A stretch of 40,086 nt of DNA from a virus. Below are positions 6,329 through 15,174 of the stretch, one piece after another. The DNA is taken from the IMG/VR virus record IMGVR_UViG_3300035695_000011, positions 1 to 40,086 of that record; one strand, 5' to 3'. A program made the position numbers and the translations under genes. The notes under the pieces were generated by a model that saw only the letters and a list, made by a program, of their open reading frames with translations, made no database searches and was not told the DNA's origin. Numbering within the stretch: position 1 is the stretch's first letter; every line of letters begins with the position of its first letter.

Positions 6329-7536
6329 AACTTCTCGTATTTTCCTTGAGCTTCGGCTTTCGAAACGTTTTCGTTAGGTACGTTAACGAATTGACCCTCA
6401 GGTGTTAGCATCAGGGTGTGCCCCTGCGGAACACTTTTCTTGTACTTGGCGACCTCATTTTTATCGAATTTGACGGCTCTTTTGGTGAGCATAGCCAGTT
6501 CTTTCTTGGCCTTTTCTTGCCCTTGCTTCTGCTTCGCGTTGATTCCTTTGTAAAGCCGATCATAGTCGACGTTACGAACTCCGCCAGCTTTGTCAAACCC
6601 TTCCACGACAGCCTGAGCATTTGATTTATTCAAATCGTTGATAATCTGCATTTGTTCGAGGATAATTTCTCTACCTTCTTCGGTATTAGCCAGAGAGGGT
6701 AAGCGTTTCTTGAATTGCTCAATATCGAAGTTTGTTACTCTAGAGCCAAATGTGTCTTTGGCCGTGGTCAAAAAGTCCGCGACGGTTTTGGTGAAAAGTT
6801 GAGCTTCAGGGCTTGCCAAGGCGGGAACTCTAATATCCCCCGTCTGCCAATCTACGTTTAGGCGCTCGAATCCTTTAGGTAATGTACCGGTTTTATTTAG
6901 GTTAACGAGTTGACCAACACGGATTGATTCAGAATCTGCCGCCTTGGAGTCTTTAACGGCGTCTTGATAAATAGGAAGTTGAGACTTGTAGCGTTGTTCT
7001 CTTAGCTGAAAATCTTCCGTAGGAGTCAGTAAGCGCTGGTTCTTTTTAGGTTTCGGCTGAGGTTGTTCTCCTAACTCTGTAATTTCACCCTCGGGTCTTG
7101 GAATTTCCTCTTCCCCGACATCTTCATAGGGGACATTTCTAGATTGTTCTTTATGCCACGCCTTTAGGATTTCGGTTTTTCCTCCTTCGGTGGCCGAAGC
7201 GTATTGCTTTGCCCACGCATCCGGCATCCCCATTTGGAGGGCCTGTTGATAGATCAATTCTGGAGTATTGGCATGGTCAGCTCTGGCTTTCTGGCCTATC
7301 TTCTCAGACTCGAGATGCTGCTTATAGCCTTCTCTGAGGTTAGCCTTCACTTCGGGATCGCGAACGCCTTCGATTGCCTTGAACCAATCCATAGGGCTTG
7401 ATTCCGCATTTAGGCCACTTAGGACGCGCTGGAGTTCTCCCTGCTGAGCTTGCTGCTTCCCATGGGCGTGGACTCCGCCTATGGCACTTGTAAGCAATCC
7501 TGATAGCGGGTTTGGGTCGGAAGGTAGTACAAACAT
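6325..7536 (-). CDS. probable internal virion / DNA ejection protein
   Basis: This 403 aa protein is Gln-, Lys- and Glu-rich and mostly helical, with a low-complexity Pro/Glu linker around residues 135-165. It overlaps both neighbours by about four bases or one base, in a block of three genes that resembles the ejection-protein block of P22-like phages. No catalytic motif is seen. An internal scaffold or a tail component is possible. Confidence 0.45.
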   Translation of the reverse strand: MFVLPSDPNPLSGLLTSAIGGVHAHGKQQAQQGELQRVLSGLNAESSPMDWFKAIEGVRDPEVKANLREGYKQHLESEKIGQKARADHANTPELIYQQALQMGMPDAWAKQYASATEGGKTEILKAWHKEQSRNVPYEDVGEEEIPRPEGEITELGEQPQPKPKKNQRLLTPTEDFQLREQRYKSQLPIYQDAVKDSKAADSESIRVGQLVNLNKTGTLPKGFERLNVDWQTGDIRVPALASPEAQLFTKTVADFLTTAKDTFGSRVTNFDIEQFKKRLPSLANTEEGREIILEQMQIINDLNKSNAQAVVEGFDKAGGVRNVDYDRLYKGINAKQKQGQEKAKKELAMLTKRAVKFDKNEVAKYKKSVPQGHTLMLTPEGQFVNVPNENVSKAEAQGKYEKL

Positions 7537-8201
7537 TAGCGACCTCCTTGAAGTCCTTGAAGCCCGGGTGTATAGCCAGTTTGCTGCAGAGGGTTGGCTG
7601 ATCCATACCGTTGAAGCAGATTTTGCACCGTCTGGCCCCCGTATTGCTGGTTAGCCTGATCGAAGATGCCTGGTGTTCCCTGCTGAACGTAGGGCGTATT
7701 TTGCTTATTCAAGCCGACATTCGCATAATTATTCAACTGATTGATCGCGGATTCTCTTAGTCTGGCTCTTTGAGTAGAAAGGTCTCCTGAGAGTTGGCGT
7801 CCCGCCTGTGCAAGTGCCAGATTTAAGCTTCCTGATCCCTTCTCTTGGCCTCCAAGAAATCGATCTAACAAGAAAGGCACCGTCTGTTCCTGGAATTGCT
7901 CCTGATAAGGGCGCTCGAAGTCTTCAAAAGCACCTGGCTCATTGCTTAAAATCTGCTGGAGATAATCGAACACAGACGGAGTGAGGTTTTGAGCGCCCTG
8001 GAGAGCCTGTCCCTGGAATTGTTGTTGCTCAGGTGTGTAAGGATTGTAGTTTTTGAGTTTTGTTTTCTTGCCTTTACCACCCCCAAAGAGTCCGACGAGA
8101 CCCCCTAATCCTGCCCCTACAGCCGTTCCTACTGGTCCTCCTGCCATACCGAGTCCAGCCCCTGCTAGAGCTCCGCTTGCTGCATTCCCTAAATCAACCA
8201 T
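7536..8201 (-). CDS. probable ejection protein with glycine-rich membrane segment
   Basis: A 221 aa protein. Residues 6-47 are a Gly/Ala/Leu-rich hydrophobic stretch (ALAGAGLGMAGGPVG and following) that ends in a basic run (GKGKKTKLKN). The remainder is Gln/Asn-rich. A glycine-zipper-like N-terminus of this kind is common in small phage ejection proteins that insert in the host membrane. Position between a virion gene and two likely ejection genes supports this. Confidence 0.5.
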   Translation of the reverse strand: MVDLGNAASGALAGAGLGMAGGPVGTAVGAGLGGLVGLFGGGKGKKTKLKNYNPYTPEQQQFQGQALQGAQNLTPSVFDYLQQILSNEPGAFEDFERPYQEQFQEQTVPFLLDRFLGGQEKGSGSLNLALAQAGRQLSGDLSTQRARLRESAINQLNNYANVGLNKQNTPYVQQGTPGIFDQANQQYGGQTVQNLLQRYGSANPLQQTGYTPGLQGLQGGR

Positions 8202-8202
8202 A

Positions 8203-8664
8203 TCACACCTTCACATACTCTAGGACAAGATAACCTGAGACCACATTAGGGCTCGCTGCCCCTACATTGATTGTATACGTTGTCGTAGTTACGATCACTT
8301 CAATATTCGCATTAGCCGTGACACTCGCGTGCGGGATCGGTCGGAAGTCGGGGACGTTCGTGACAACTGTACCATAAATATTCGTGCAGTACTTGATTGT
8401 GGTAATACCTGTAGGGATGGGGCCCGAAGTGCCACCTGCTGCGATTGCTCCAACGGTAAAAACTTTCCTAAATACCGGAGATCCATCGACCCAGGTCTGT
8501 CCAGACTGAAACTCAGCAGACTGATAAAGTCCATTCTGTCTAACATTAACGGCATTAGCAACAGAAGTATAGACACCGCTGAGGAATAGGCGAAATTGTT
8601 CGTCATCCTGCACCTGGTGATTTCGAAATGTCGGAAGGAAGCCTACATCTAGTGGCACTACCAT
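8203..8664 (-). CDS. virion structural protein (short-tail associated)
   Basis: A 153 aa protein of beta-rich composition. The middle carries VNVRQNGLYQSAEFQSGQTW and an IYGTVVTN motif, a layout I recall in tail-adjacent structural proteins of podoviruses and lambdoid phages. The family is not named with certainty. It lies directly downstream of the large tail gene (one base gap) and before the ejection block. Confidence 0.5.
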   Translation of the reverse strand: MVVPLDVGFLPTFRNHQVQDDEQFRLFLSGVYTSVANAVNVRQNGLYQSAEFQSGQTWVDGSPVFRKVFTVGAIAAGGTSGPIPTGITTIKYCTNIYGTVVTNVPDFRPIPHASVTANANIEVIVTTTTYTINVGAASPNVVSGYLVLEYVKV

Positions 8665-11211
8665 TTAGCTAAATCCTCCCAACGGAGTAAAATAGAGGAT
8701 GATTGCATGCAGTACGACATTAGATTGATTAATAGCAGGAGTACGCATCTGTGCATCGCTCATACTTAGCAAAATCTGAGCAGTTGACCCGTAGCCGTCT
8801 ACGTAGAACCGTTTCCATATTTGATCCCCAAACTTCTGAAAGGAGTAGAAGGGTAGCGGACTTAACGGGTATTGTCCTGATTCTGGCCGTGTTGTTACAA
8901 TCGGGACACCTCTGGACGTTCCTGGCGTAGAGACTTCAAGGTCATTAGTATCGGAGAAGTCCGAGAAGAAACCTACGGTTAACTCTCCATCAGAAGTGCG
9001 GTCAAAGAGGAATTCGAGCTTGGACGCCATGTAGCGTCTTCCGTCTTGCCAGAATGGCGTGAATTGTTTCGTCGCAATCGTCACGTTAAGGACGACGGTG
9101 ATGACCCCTCCGCCGGTGTATGAACCGGTGATGTCCGCAAAAGGCATGTCGATTGTGAATGTGTTGGCTGTAGGTTCGCCGACAATCTGGTAAGTGAAAC
9201 CATTGAGGCCGTTTTTGCCTGCCGCTGGCGCGATTCCTAAAGCTCCCGTAACGATTACGTACTGTCCTTCGAAAAGACCATGCTGCCAGCTCTGAATCGT
9301 CGTGTAAACTGGCGTAGTAGCGGCTGCGCTAAGAGCCTGTACCATCAAGGATGGGTCGCCGTAAGTGGAATCGTCGTAGACCTCAACAAATCCCTGTTGG
9401 TTACCATAGCAAATGGCGGGAAAGGCCGCCTGTGTATACCCAGAATCCCAAGGCACCGTCCATTCGTCCCACGTTTTATAGGGCAACGTATCCCAGGTAT
9501 ATCCTGTCACAGATTGGTAATATCCGATGGCAGTTGCCTGATCCTGCCAGAAGCTGAATGTGTTGTTGCGGTAGTTGTAGATCAGCATCGTATTCGGAAA
9601 GAATTTCTTCGTTCCATCGGATGTGTTAGCAGGATTGCCCCCAGGATATGCCCAGTAAACGGATTCTAGGAAAAAATCTCTAATGCCAGAAATTCGTTGT
9701 GGACCGTCCCCGCTGTTGTGGACTTCGAATACCACACTTGGTATGACTGCATCGATTCTGGACATTTCAAAACCGTTACAGGTGTGAACCCCCACATTAC
9801 CGAAGGTAAGTAGACCGTTGTCGAATTCCACTGGGCTAAATGTTGCCTCGGCTCCAAGCTCATTGTTGATCCTCTGCCAAAAAAACGGTTTAGCGTCGTT
9901 GCCAGTGGGAACCAAGTTCCATGTGGAATTCTCGAATTCTACAATCAATTGGTCCTTGATGAAGCCACAACCGACGATCGAGTCGAGGGTATCGGCATCG
10001 GCGAAGTTACCTCGCGCAGCGATGTCTTCTCTCCAGCCATTTACCAGGGCATCATTTGATACCAAAACCGATTCCCCGGCGAGTCTTTCGGACCATCTCG
10101 CCCGCTGTTTAAAGTTGACGGTGTCGCTTAGATTAGGATTAGTGCCTTCAAAGGTGTTGAGAGCCACGAATCTTCCCTGGTAAGGAACAACAATAAGCGC
10201 TCCCTCAAGAAATGTCGCAGAATTGAGAATTGGGTTGTAGTTGGTCCATGTCGTTCCATTCCAATAGCGAATCCCATCGCCAGAGATGTTACGATTAGGG
10301 GTTACAAGAACGCCTGAGGTTGCAGCAGCTCCTGCGAATGCGCTTGAGTCAATGTTGGTCGTAATTACGTTACCGGCTACAAGTGTGACAAGGCCTATCG
10401 CTCCATTGAAGCTCGGATTGTCTGCGTTATTGAGGTAGACAGTATCACCCGCCACGATAATAGGAGCTAGCGCAGTCGTTGTGACCACCATATTAACCGC
10501 TTTTGTAGCTGCGGTAATGGTATAGCCTTGGAGGCCTGGCACATCGTTTGTGGCCCAAAACAGATTGTTGTGGTTGGCATCTTGCTGATAATTCGTCGTC
10601 CAAAACTGCTGTGAATCCGTTCCCGACCAGGTTGTGACGAGTGTTGAAGGCAATTCTTCGAAGAGTTGCGTGCCATTGTTGTATTCGTAGGCAAAGGTGG
10701 TATCGAACCAGATCGTCATTTCTTGGTTGATTGTGGCAGCGATTTCCTTGGTCCTAACCCCCATGACAGGCAGACCAGGATAGTATCCAAAAGTCACGGT
10801 GGTGGCAGTCCCAGGCGCAACAGTTGTGGTTAAATCTGCGACTCCTGTGGCGTAGTTAATTGTGCCAGAATTTCCGAAAGTCGCCGAGGTGAGTGTGGAA
10901 TTGCCTTGGTCAGTGAAGACAACAGCACCCGACGTTATAACCACAGTGCCAGGCACTAGAGACGCATTGGTGCCCAGGGATAGTAAAGAGATGATATTGA
11001 AGGACCATGGACTAGCGCCGCTATTACCAAGGGATTGAGCCGTTAGATTGCGTCTAAGTCTTCCTAGGTTGGAATATCCATCTTTGCGTTCAACCCGTCC
11101 CCTAAACACGAATGCGTTGACAAGGTTAGGAAACGCTTGATCGGGGATCATGAACGGCTTCAGATCCTGCTTTACGCCGATGTCATAAGGTCCGATCAGG
11201 ATGGGTTGCAT
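8665..11211 (-). CDS. large tail / packaged-DNA stabilisation protein
   Basis: This 848 aa protein starts MQPILIGPYDIGVKQDLKPF. Large beta-rich proteins with this type of start occupy the P22 gp10-like or tail-tubular position in short-tailed phages, closing the portal below the connector. It contains modules also found in other virion proteins here: a GTINYATGVADL unit near residue 120, an HG-F type beta repeat (WQHGLFEGQYVIVTG) in the last third, and a related unit near residue 240. The start at 11211 overlaps the upstream stop (TAATG). The frame stays open upstream to 11364, but that part shadows the preceding gene and is not coding in this frame. Confidence 0.65.
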   Translation of the reverse strand: MQPILIGPYDIGVKQDLKPFMIPDQAFPNLVNAFVFRGRVERKDGYSNLGRLRRNLTAQSLGNSGASPWSFNIISLLSLGTNASLVPGTVVITSGAVVFTDQGNSTLTSATFGNSGTINYATGVADLTTTVAPGTATTVTFGYYPGLPVMGVRTKEIAATINQEMTIWFDTTFAYEYNNGTQLFEELPSTLVTTWSGTDSQQFWTTNYQQDANHNNLFWATNDVPGLQGYTITAATKAVNMVVTTTALAPIIVAGDTVYLNNADNPSFNGAIGLVTLVAGNVITTNIDSSAFAGAAATSGVLVTPNRNISGDGIRYWNGTTWTNYNPILNSATFLEGALIVVPYQGRFVALNTFEGTNPNLSDTVNFKQRARWSERLAGESVLVSNDALVNGWREDIAARGNFADADTLDSIVGCGFIKDQLIVEFENSTWNLVPTGNDAKPFFWQRINNELGAEATFSPVEFDNGLLTFGNVGVHTCNGFEMSRIDAVIPSVVFEVHNSGDGPQRISGIRDFFLESVYWAYPGGNPANTSDGTKKFFPNTMLIYNYRNNTFSFWQDQATAIGYYQSVTGYTWDTLPYKTWDEWTVPWDSGYTQAAFPAICYGNQQGFVEVYDDSTYGDPSLMVQALSAAATTPVYTTIQSWQHGLFEGQYVIVTGALGIAPAAGKNGLNGFTYQIVGEPTANTFTIDMPFADITGSYTGGGVITVVLNVTIATKQFTPFWQDGRRYMASKLEFLFDRTSDGELTVGFFSDFSDTNDLEVSTPGTSRGVPIVTTRPESGQYPLSPLPFYSFQKFGDQIWKRFYVDGYGSTAQILLSMSDAQMRTPAINQSNVVLHAIILYFTPLGGFS

Positions 11212-11780
11212 TAGGTAGATCCTATGGCTAAGAAGTAAGTGGAAACGTTGGTAAGTGACCCCCCCGAGCCATTTACAGCGGACAGGGTGAATCCGGATGC
11301 ATTGGCAGAAATGGCATTGACGATGACGGCTCCCGTATTGTTGGCGTTGACCATCACGGACCAAACCGACCCCGTAAAAATTATGGGAAAGCTGATCGTT
11401 CCTCCGTCATTAGCCACTTGGAAACCCCATTGTATTAAAAGCCCACCTGCAAGGTAAGTATACCCTGAAGCGGCATTCAAAACTGCGCTACTTGTCAGCT
11501 GAGTAGGGGTGCCATTGTTGTCGAAAAATAATTGAGACTGACCGGATACTGACTTAGCGAAAAGAACACTACTTGCTCCTGCGAAACCAGGAGTACCTGC
11601 AAGGTTGTTGAAAGTCACTTGCGCATGGGTTCCCACGTTCGCTGTTCCTGTCGTGGTGGGAAATTCATGGTCTCTGGCTCCCCATACGGCTAGATACTGA
11701 GAATTATCCGTCATTAGAGGTCTATCCTGAGCTGGCTGGTGAGTCCCTGTCGGTAGGTTAGCGGTGTATGTGAATACCAT
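11211..11780 (-). CDS. fibre-like virion protein with gp53-type C-terminus
   Basis: A 189 aa protein. The last 90 residues match the pattern of the gp53-like C-terminal domain of phage tail fibres: SGYTYLAGGLLIQWG, then ISFPIIF, then alternating small and hydrophobic residues. That domain is the receptor-side tip in several phage fibres. Here it sits among tail genes, far from the main fibre locus (25310-30666), so it may be a separate side fibre or a tail-tip cap. Confidence 0.6.
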   Translation of the reverse strand: MVFTYTANLPTGTHQPAQDRPLMTDNSQYLAVWGARDHEFPTTTGTANVGTHAQVTFNNLAGTPGFAGASSVLFAKSVSGQSQLFFDNNGTPTQLTSSAVLNAASGYTYLAGGLLIQWGFQVANDGGTISFPIIFTGSVWSVMVNANNTGAVIVNAISANASGFTLSAVNGSGGSLTNVSTYFLAIGST

Positions 11781-12920
11781 TTATGCCTCTTTAACTTTGA
11801 GTGAAAATAAGTTTCTATTTGCATCTACACGCGCTCGCGCGATCTGGCAATACTCAGCTTCTTTTTCGATGCCTATGGCTTCATATCCTAGGCGTGTTGC
11901 GGCGACTATCGTTGTGCCTGAGCCAGCGAAGGGATCGAGCAGAATACCGCCTTTAGGTGGCATCACAAGCTTGATGAGGTATTCCATCAGGGCTAGAGGT
12001 TTGACAGTTGGGTGGTGGTTCTTCATACAAATGGATCTTTTATTACCTGATCCAGTTAACATTTCTCCACCGCCTAGAGTTCTTTTTCCTGTGATCTCTG
12101 GTAACTCCTCCAAACCCTGATTCCGTTCACTGCTAGAAGCTTTGGCTACGTAGAAAAAGCGCGAGGCACCCCCGGAGTCATTATGTCCCTTTAAGGTCTT
12201 TACATAGTTTTTGTGTGCAGCTCGCTGATAGCCTTCATGGACTTTCGAGGAACCCCATGAATCAGTCATATTTTTTTTACTCTTGCTTTGCCCACTCTGC
12301 TGATCGAGCATTTCGGCTGCCTCTTCGTCCAGGATTAAGTTCGCTGGCCAGCGGCCCATATTCGTGTCGAATTTTTTAGATGGATCATCTGGGCCAAATG
12401 AGCCCAAACAATTGGTTCCCTTTTTTTGGCTCAGCGATGCCGGTACTCTACGTATTGTTCCTATCCTACACTCATCAATATTAATCCCAGCCACACCCCA
12501 CTTCTCTGCGTTCTGTGCGAAGGTTCCATCGAGTGGTTTCATTGCAACGATGATTGGTTCCCAGGCGGGTTTAAGTGCTGAGCCATAACCTTGCCAGTCT
12601 TCACCTAGTTGCTTACCGAAATTATGACTTTTAGGGAATCCCGAACCGTAAAGCCACGAAACGCAATCCCTTACTTCCCATCCTGCGTCCTCGATAGAGC
12701 ATGCTAGGCGATGGAAGGTGCGAGTGCCACCGAAGGCTAGAAGATGGGAACCCGGCTTGGCTATTCTGAGTGCTTCTTGCCAGATTTCCTGCATGGGAAG
12801 GCCTGAATCCCACTTCTTGCCCATGAAACCTAGACCATATGGAGGATCAGTGACGATAGCGTCGATGCTATTGTCGTGCATGGTTTGCATATAATCTAGG
12901 CAATCGGCGTTGTGTATCAC
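11781..12920 (-). CDS. DNA N6-adenine or N4-cytosine methyltransferase, beta class
   Basis: This 379 aa enzyme would methylate the amino group of adenine or cytosine in phage DNA with S-adenosylmethionine. The catalytic motif DPPY (residues 25-28) comes first and the cofactor motif DPFAGSGTT (about 329-337) last. This order defines beta-class enzymes (Pfam N6_N4_Mtase), and the target-recognition region lies between them. NHHPTVKPLALMEYL before the cofactor motif is typical of phage orphan enzymes. No restriction partner is nearby, so protection from host restriction is the likely role. It is inserted between tail genes and transcribed with them, so methylation would occur late. Confidence 0.9.
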   Translation of the reverse strand: MIHNADCLDYMQTMHDNSIDAIVTDPPYGLGFMGKKWDSGLPMQEIWQEALRIAKPGSHLLAFGGTRTFHRLACSIEDAGWEVRDCVSWLYGSGFPKSHNFGKQLGEDWQGYGSALKPAWEPIIVAMKPLDGTFAQNAEKWGVAGINIDECRIGTIRRVPASLSQKKGTNCLGSFGPDDPSKKFDTNMGRWPANLILDEEAAEMLDQQSGQSKSKKNMTDSWGSSKVHEGYQRAAHKNYVKTLKGHNDSGGASRFFYVAKASSSERNQGLEELPEITGKRTLGGGEMLTGSGNKRSICMKNHHPTVKPLALMEYLIKLVMPPKGGILLDPFAGSGTTIVAATRLGYEAIGIEKEAEYCQIARARVDANRNLFSLKVKEA

Positions 12921-12926
12921 TTTTCC

Positions 12927-14069
12927 TTAAAAGTTGTTAAACCAGTTATTTCCCTGCCCATAATTCAGCTGATCGGTATAGATCGTGGCAGCTCGCTCGT
13001 TATTTTGCTCTACGATGGTCCTACGAAGAACTAGGCGCATTTGCTTGTCGTAGAAAGGATACAGCTTTGCGACGGTGTCCCAATCGCCTCTATCTTCGAG
13101 GAGTTTGAGTGATGCCCCCCAGGCTGCAAGCTGCCACCACTGTTTGAGTTGTGGCGTATCTGTGCTGCTAACAAAGCCTCTCGCAATTGGGTTAGAACCT
13201 CCGACGGTATATGGATTGGGCGGCGAGTCGAGTACTGGGTCATTTGTTCCTGCTCCAATAGGCGGCGTGTATGTTTGTCCAATAGGCGGGTTGTAAAGAG
13301 CTCCGGTAATAGCTGCGATGGGATTGATATAGGCTTGGATGTTGACGATGTAGGCAGCGTTAGGAATAGGTCTAAGGTAAATAGTGTCGGCGTAGAAGAG
13401 CATCGCAACAGGCCTAGAAGGAACGTAAGGCACAAATTGCACCTGAATAGTTGCCGTGTTAGGCAATGGAGCTAGAAAGTTCAGCGAGATAACGCCAGTG
13501 GTGTAATTAATAGTGGAACCCGCGGCGATTCCATTGCCTTGAAAAACGCCCGTTGTCGTATTGGTTGGGGTATCTGTTCCTGTCGCTATGCCTAATCCTG
13601 TAGCACTATCTATCGCGCATACCACTGTATTGCTCTGTAAAACACCGCCTGGTGGAATTCCTCCCGGAAGCTGAAGTGTGAAAGTGTAAGGTCCTAGAAT
13701 CCCACTTCCAGAAGGACCTGTAAAGGACAGTCCCAGCCTCGGATAGAGCATGTAGAAGTTATCTTGCGACTGCGTAAAGAAACTTTGGTACCCGTTGATG
13801 TAAACTGGAGGTTCGATTGTGATGATTGTATCAGTTGGAAGCCTGTAGGTTTCCTGCATGGGGATCGTGGCAAACGAATAGTTGGACAGGCAGTTCTTTA
13901 GGCGTAGCTCTTGAGGCATATCATAGAGATACCAGGTATTGATATACTGCACAATCTGGTCATCACTGATCATGTTTGGAGAAGGCGACTTGGTAATCAA
14001 CCTCACCTTCGTTATGATGTCTCCGAGCGTATTCGGCAGTCCTGGTGCTACTGTAGGAGGGTATGACAT
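12927..14069 (-). CDS. head-to-tail connector-like protein
   Basis: A 380 aa protein. The N-terminus (TLGDIITKVRLITKSPSPNM, then DDQIVQYINTWYLYDMPQEL) resembles connector/adaptor proteins that sit under the portal of podoviruses. The middle carries a beta module STINYTTGVISLNFLAPLPN followed by YVPSRPV, also found in the 848 aa tail protein; the C-terminal part is helical again. Order in the cluster (after the head genes, before the large tail gene) fits a gp4-like role. Confidence 0.55.
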   Translation of the reverse strand: MSYPPTVAPGLPNTLGDIITKVRLITKSPSPNMISDDQIVQYINTWYLYDMPQELRLKNCLSNYSFATIPMQETYRLPTDTIITIEPPVYINGYQSFFTQSQDNFYMLYPRLGLSFTGPSGSGILGPYTFTLQLPGGIPPGGVLQSNTVVCAIDSATGLGIATGTDTPTNTTTGVFQGNGIAAGSTINYTTGVISLNFLAPLPNTATIQVQFVPYVPSRPVAMLFYADTIYLRPIPNAAYIVNIQAYINPIAAITGALYNPPIGQTYTPPIGAGTNDPVLDSPPNPYTVGGSNPIARGFVSSTDTPQLKQWWQLAAWGASLKLLEDRGDWDTVAKLYPFYDKQMRLVLRRTIVEQNNERAATIYTDQLNYGQGNNWFNNF

Positions 14070-14078
14070 TTCATTCCT

Positions 14079-14447
14079 TTAAGCAATGTTATCCAGGGCA
14101 GTCCCTGTGATCCAAACAGCTTGGGCATTTGTAAAGCCAGAAGCGGTGTAAGCGGTAAATGTAGGTGCCACAAATGGGTCTAATCCAGTGGTGTCCAAGT
14201 GTGTCGTAAAAGTGGTCGGACCAGTGACTACAATGGTGCTCTGTTCATTCAATGACATTCCGTAGGTCGCCGGAACAATGATTTGAACAGTATAGCCACT
14301 GGACCAACCGTGTGGAGCTGATGTTGTTACGTCGGCATTTAACGCATTCGTCACGTTGGAAACGAGATTGCTTACCGGCTGGAAGTCCGACAGAATCGGA
14401 GTCATATTAGCCGCGCCAGGTGAAAAATCTGTTATTTGCCCAGGCAT
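14079..14447 (-). CDS. virion protein with HG-type beta module
   Basis: A 122 aa protein. From about residue 35 it holds one copy of a beta repeat with the signature SAPHGWSSGYTVQI, LNEQSTIVVTG, FTTHLDTTGLDPF. The same repeat type occurs in the 329 aa head protein and the 848 aa tail protein. It is similar to FCCH-like repeats seen in phage structural proteins. Start and stop overlap neighbours (TAATG with the 14447-14638 gene). Confidence 0.55.
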   Translation of the reverse strand: MPGQITDFSPGAANMTPILSDFQPVSNLVSNVTNALNADVTTSAPHGWSSGYTVQIIVPATYGMSLNEQSTIVVTGPTTFTTHLDTTGLDPFVAPTFTAYTASGFTNAQAVWITGTALDNIA

Positions 14448-14638
14448 TATTTCTTTCTTAGTCCCTTTAGAGTCTCTGCGAGAACGGCTCGCTTGCGCAG
14501 GGTTGGATTCTTGCTATGCTCAGCTTTCTTGAGTTTAGATTCGGGGATCTTTTTCCCTTGTTTAACTCCAAGTTCCTTATGGAGCGCGCCAGGATGCTTT
14601 ATAGCTCCCGCGATCCAATTCTTTTTGCCTTCAGACAT
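14447..14638 (-). CDS. small basic phage protein (KPGALHKELGV family)
   Basis: This 63 aa protein is strongly basic and reads KNWIAGAIKHPGALHKELGV, then KKIPESKLKKAEHSKNPTLR, a pattern I recall from a small protein encoded among head genes of many phages. Function is unestablished; charge suggests binding to DNA or to an acidic virion surface. It overlaps both neighbours by one base. Confidence 0.7.
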   Translation of the reverse strand: MSEGKKNWIAGAIKHPGALHKELGVKQGKKIPESKLKKAEHSKNPTLRKRAVLAETLKGLRKK

Positions 14639-15120
14639 TATTGAAACTCCATGCTCGAAAATCCAAATCGTCGATTCTTCTTACCCATGCCCACAATCGG
14701 GTTGCCCATGCTATCAAGAAGATGCGAGTTGGTTGGATAGAAGGTGCCAGATCCTTGAAATTCATTCTCGAATCGCTTCGCCACATACTTAGGAACGGTA
14801 TATGTTTGACCATCGAAAAACTCATATTTTGTCGGGTTTTCTCCGTTGAAGGCCATTGCGGTGAAGGTAACCGTTCCCCCGAGAGGCTCGTAGCAGCGGA
14901 ATACTCCGGTGACCATTTGGCCATCTTTTTCCGCGAGATAATCAAGGTAAGCTTTTTTTTCCTCTCTCGTCAAGGTCTGACAAAAGTTTTTTTTATCTTT
15001 TCCTTGAAGTGTCTCGATTTTGCTGAATAGTTGCCCGTAATCTTGGGCAGATGGTGCTGAATTTTGTGTTGTTTGCATCTCTTTCGTCTCCTCTAAGATT
15101 TGCTTTTTGGGTCTTGCCAT
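14638..15120 (-). CDS. virion-associated protein
   Basis: A 160 aa protein. A polar, Gln-rich N-terminus precedes a compact domain containing VTGVFRCYEPLGGTVTFTAM, then YEFFDGQTYTVPKYVAKRFE. I recall phage head-cluster proteins with this YxVPxxVAxHLN-like core, but not a named function. RBS AAAGGAG stands before the ATG, directly behind the hairpin at 15140-15156. Confidence 0.55.
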   Translation of the reverse strand: MARPKKQILEETKEMQTTQNSAPSAQDYGQLFSKIETLQGKDKKNFCQTLTREEKKAYLDYLAEKDGQMVTGVFRCYEPLGGTVTFTAMAFNGENPTKYEFFDGQTYTVPKYVAKRFENEFQGSGTFYPTNSHLLDSMGNPIVGMGKKNRRFGFSSMEFQ

Positions 15121-15131
15121 ATTACTCCTTT

Positions 15132-15156
15132 AAAAAGGACGGGGTCATCGACCCCG
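15132..15156 (-). terminator. rho-independent terminator after the capsid genes
   Basis: On the minus strand a seven-base-pair stem CGGGGTC/GACCCCG with a three-base loop is followed by TCC and five Ts. It lies between the 15175-16164 gene and the next leftward gene and would reduce transcription downstream of the strongly expressed capsid genes. The T-run begins three bases after the stem, so termination is probably partial. Confidence 0.65.
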
Positions 15157-15174
15157 CCCAATGGAGAATCAGTT

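Noticed and set aside
9280-10183. Plus-strand open frames opposite the large tail gene
   Set aside because: No ribosome-binding sites; composition (Arg, Ser, Cys) typical of antisense shadow.
11212-11364. N-terminal extension of the large tail protein
   Set aside because: The 51 extra codons lie opposite a well-supported gene in another frame. The TAATG overlap at 11211 gives a natural start, and the extension has Cys/His/Arg-rich shadow composition.
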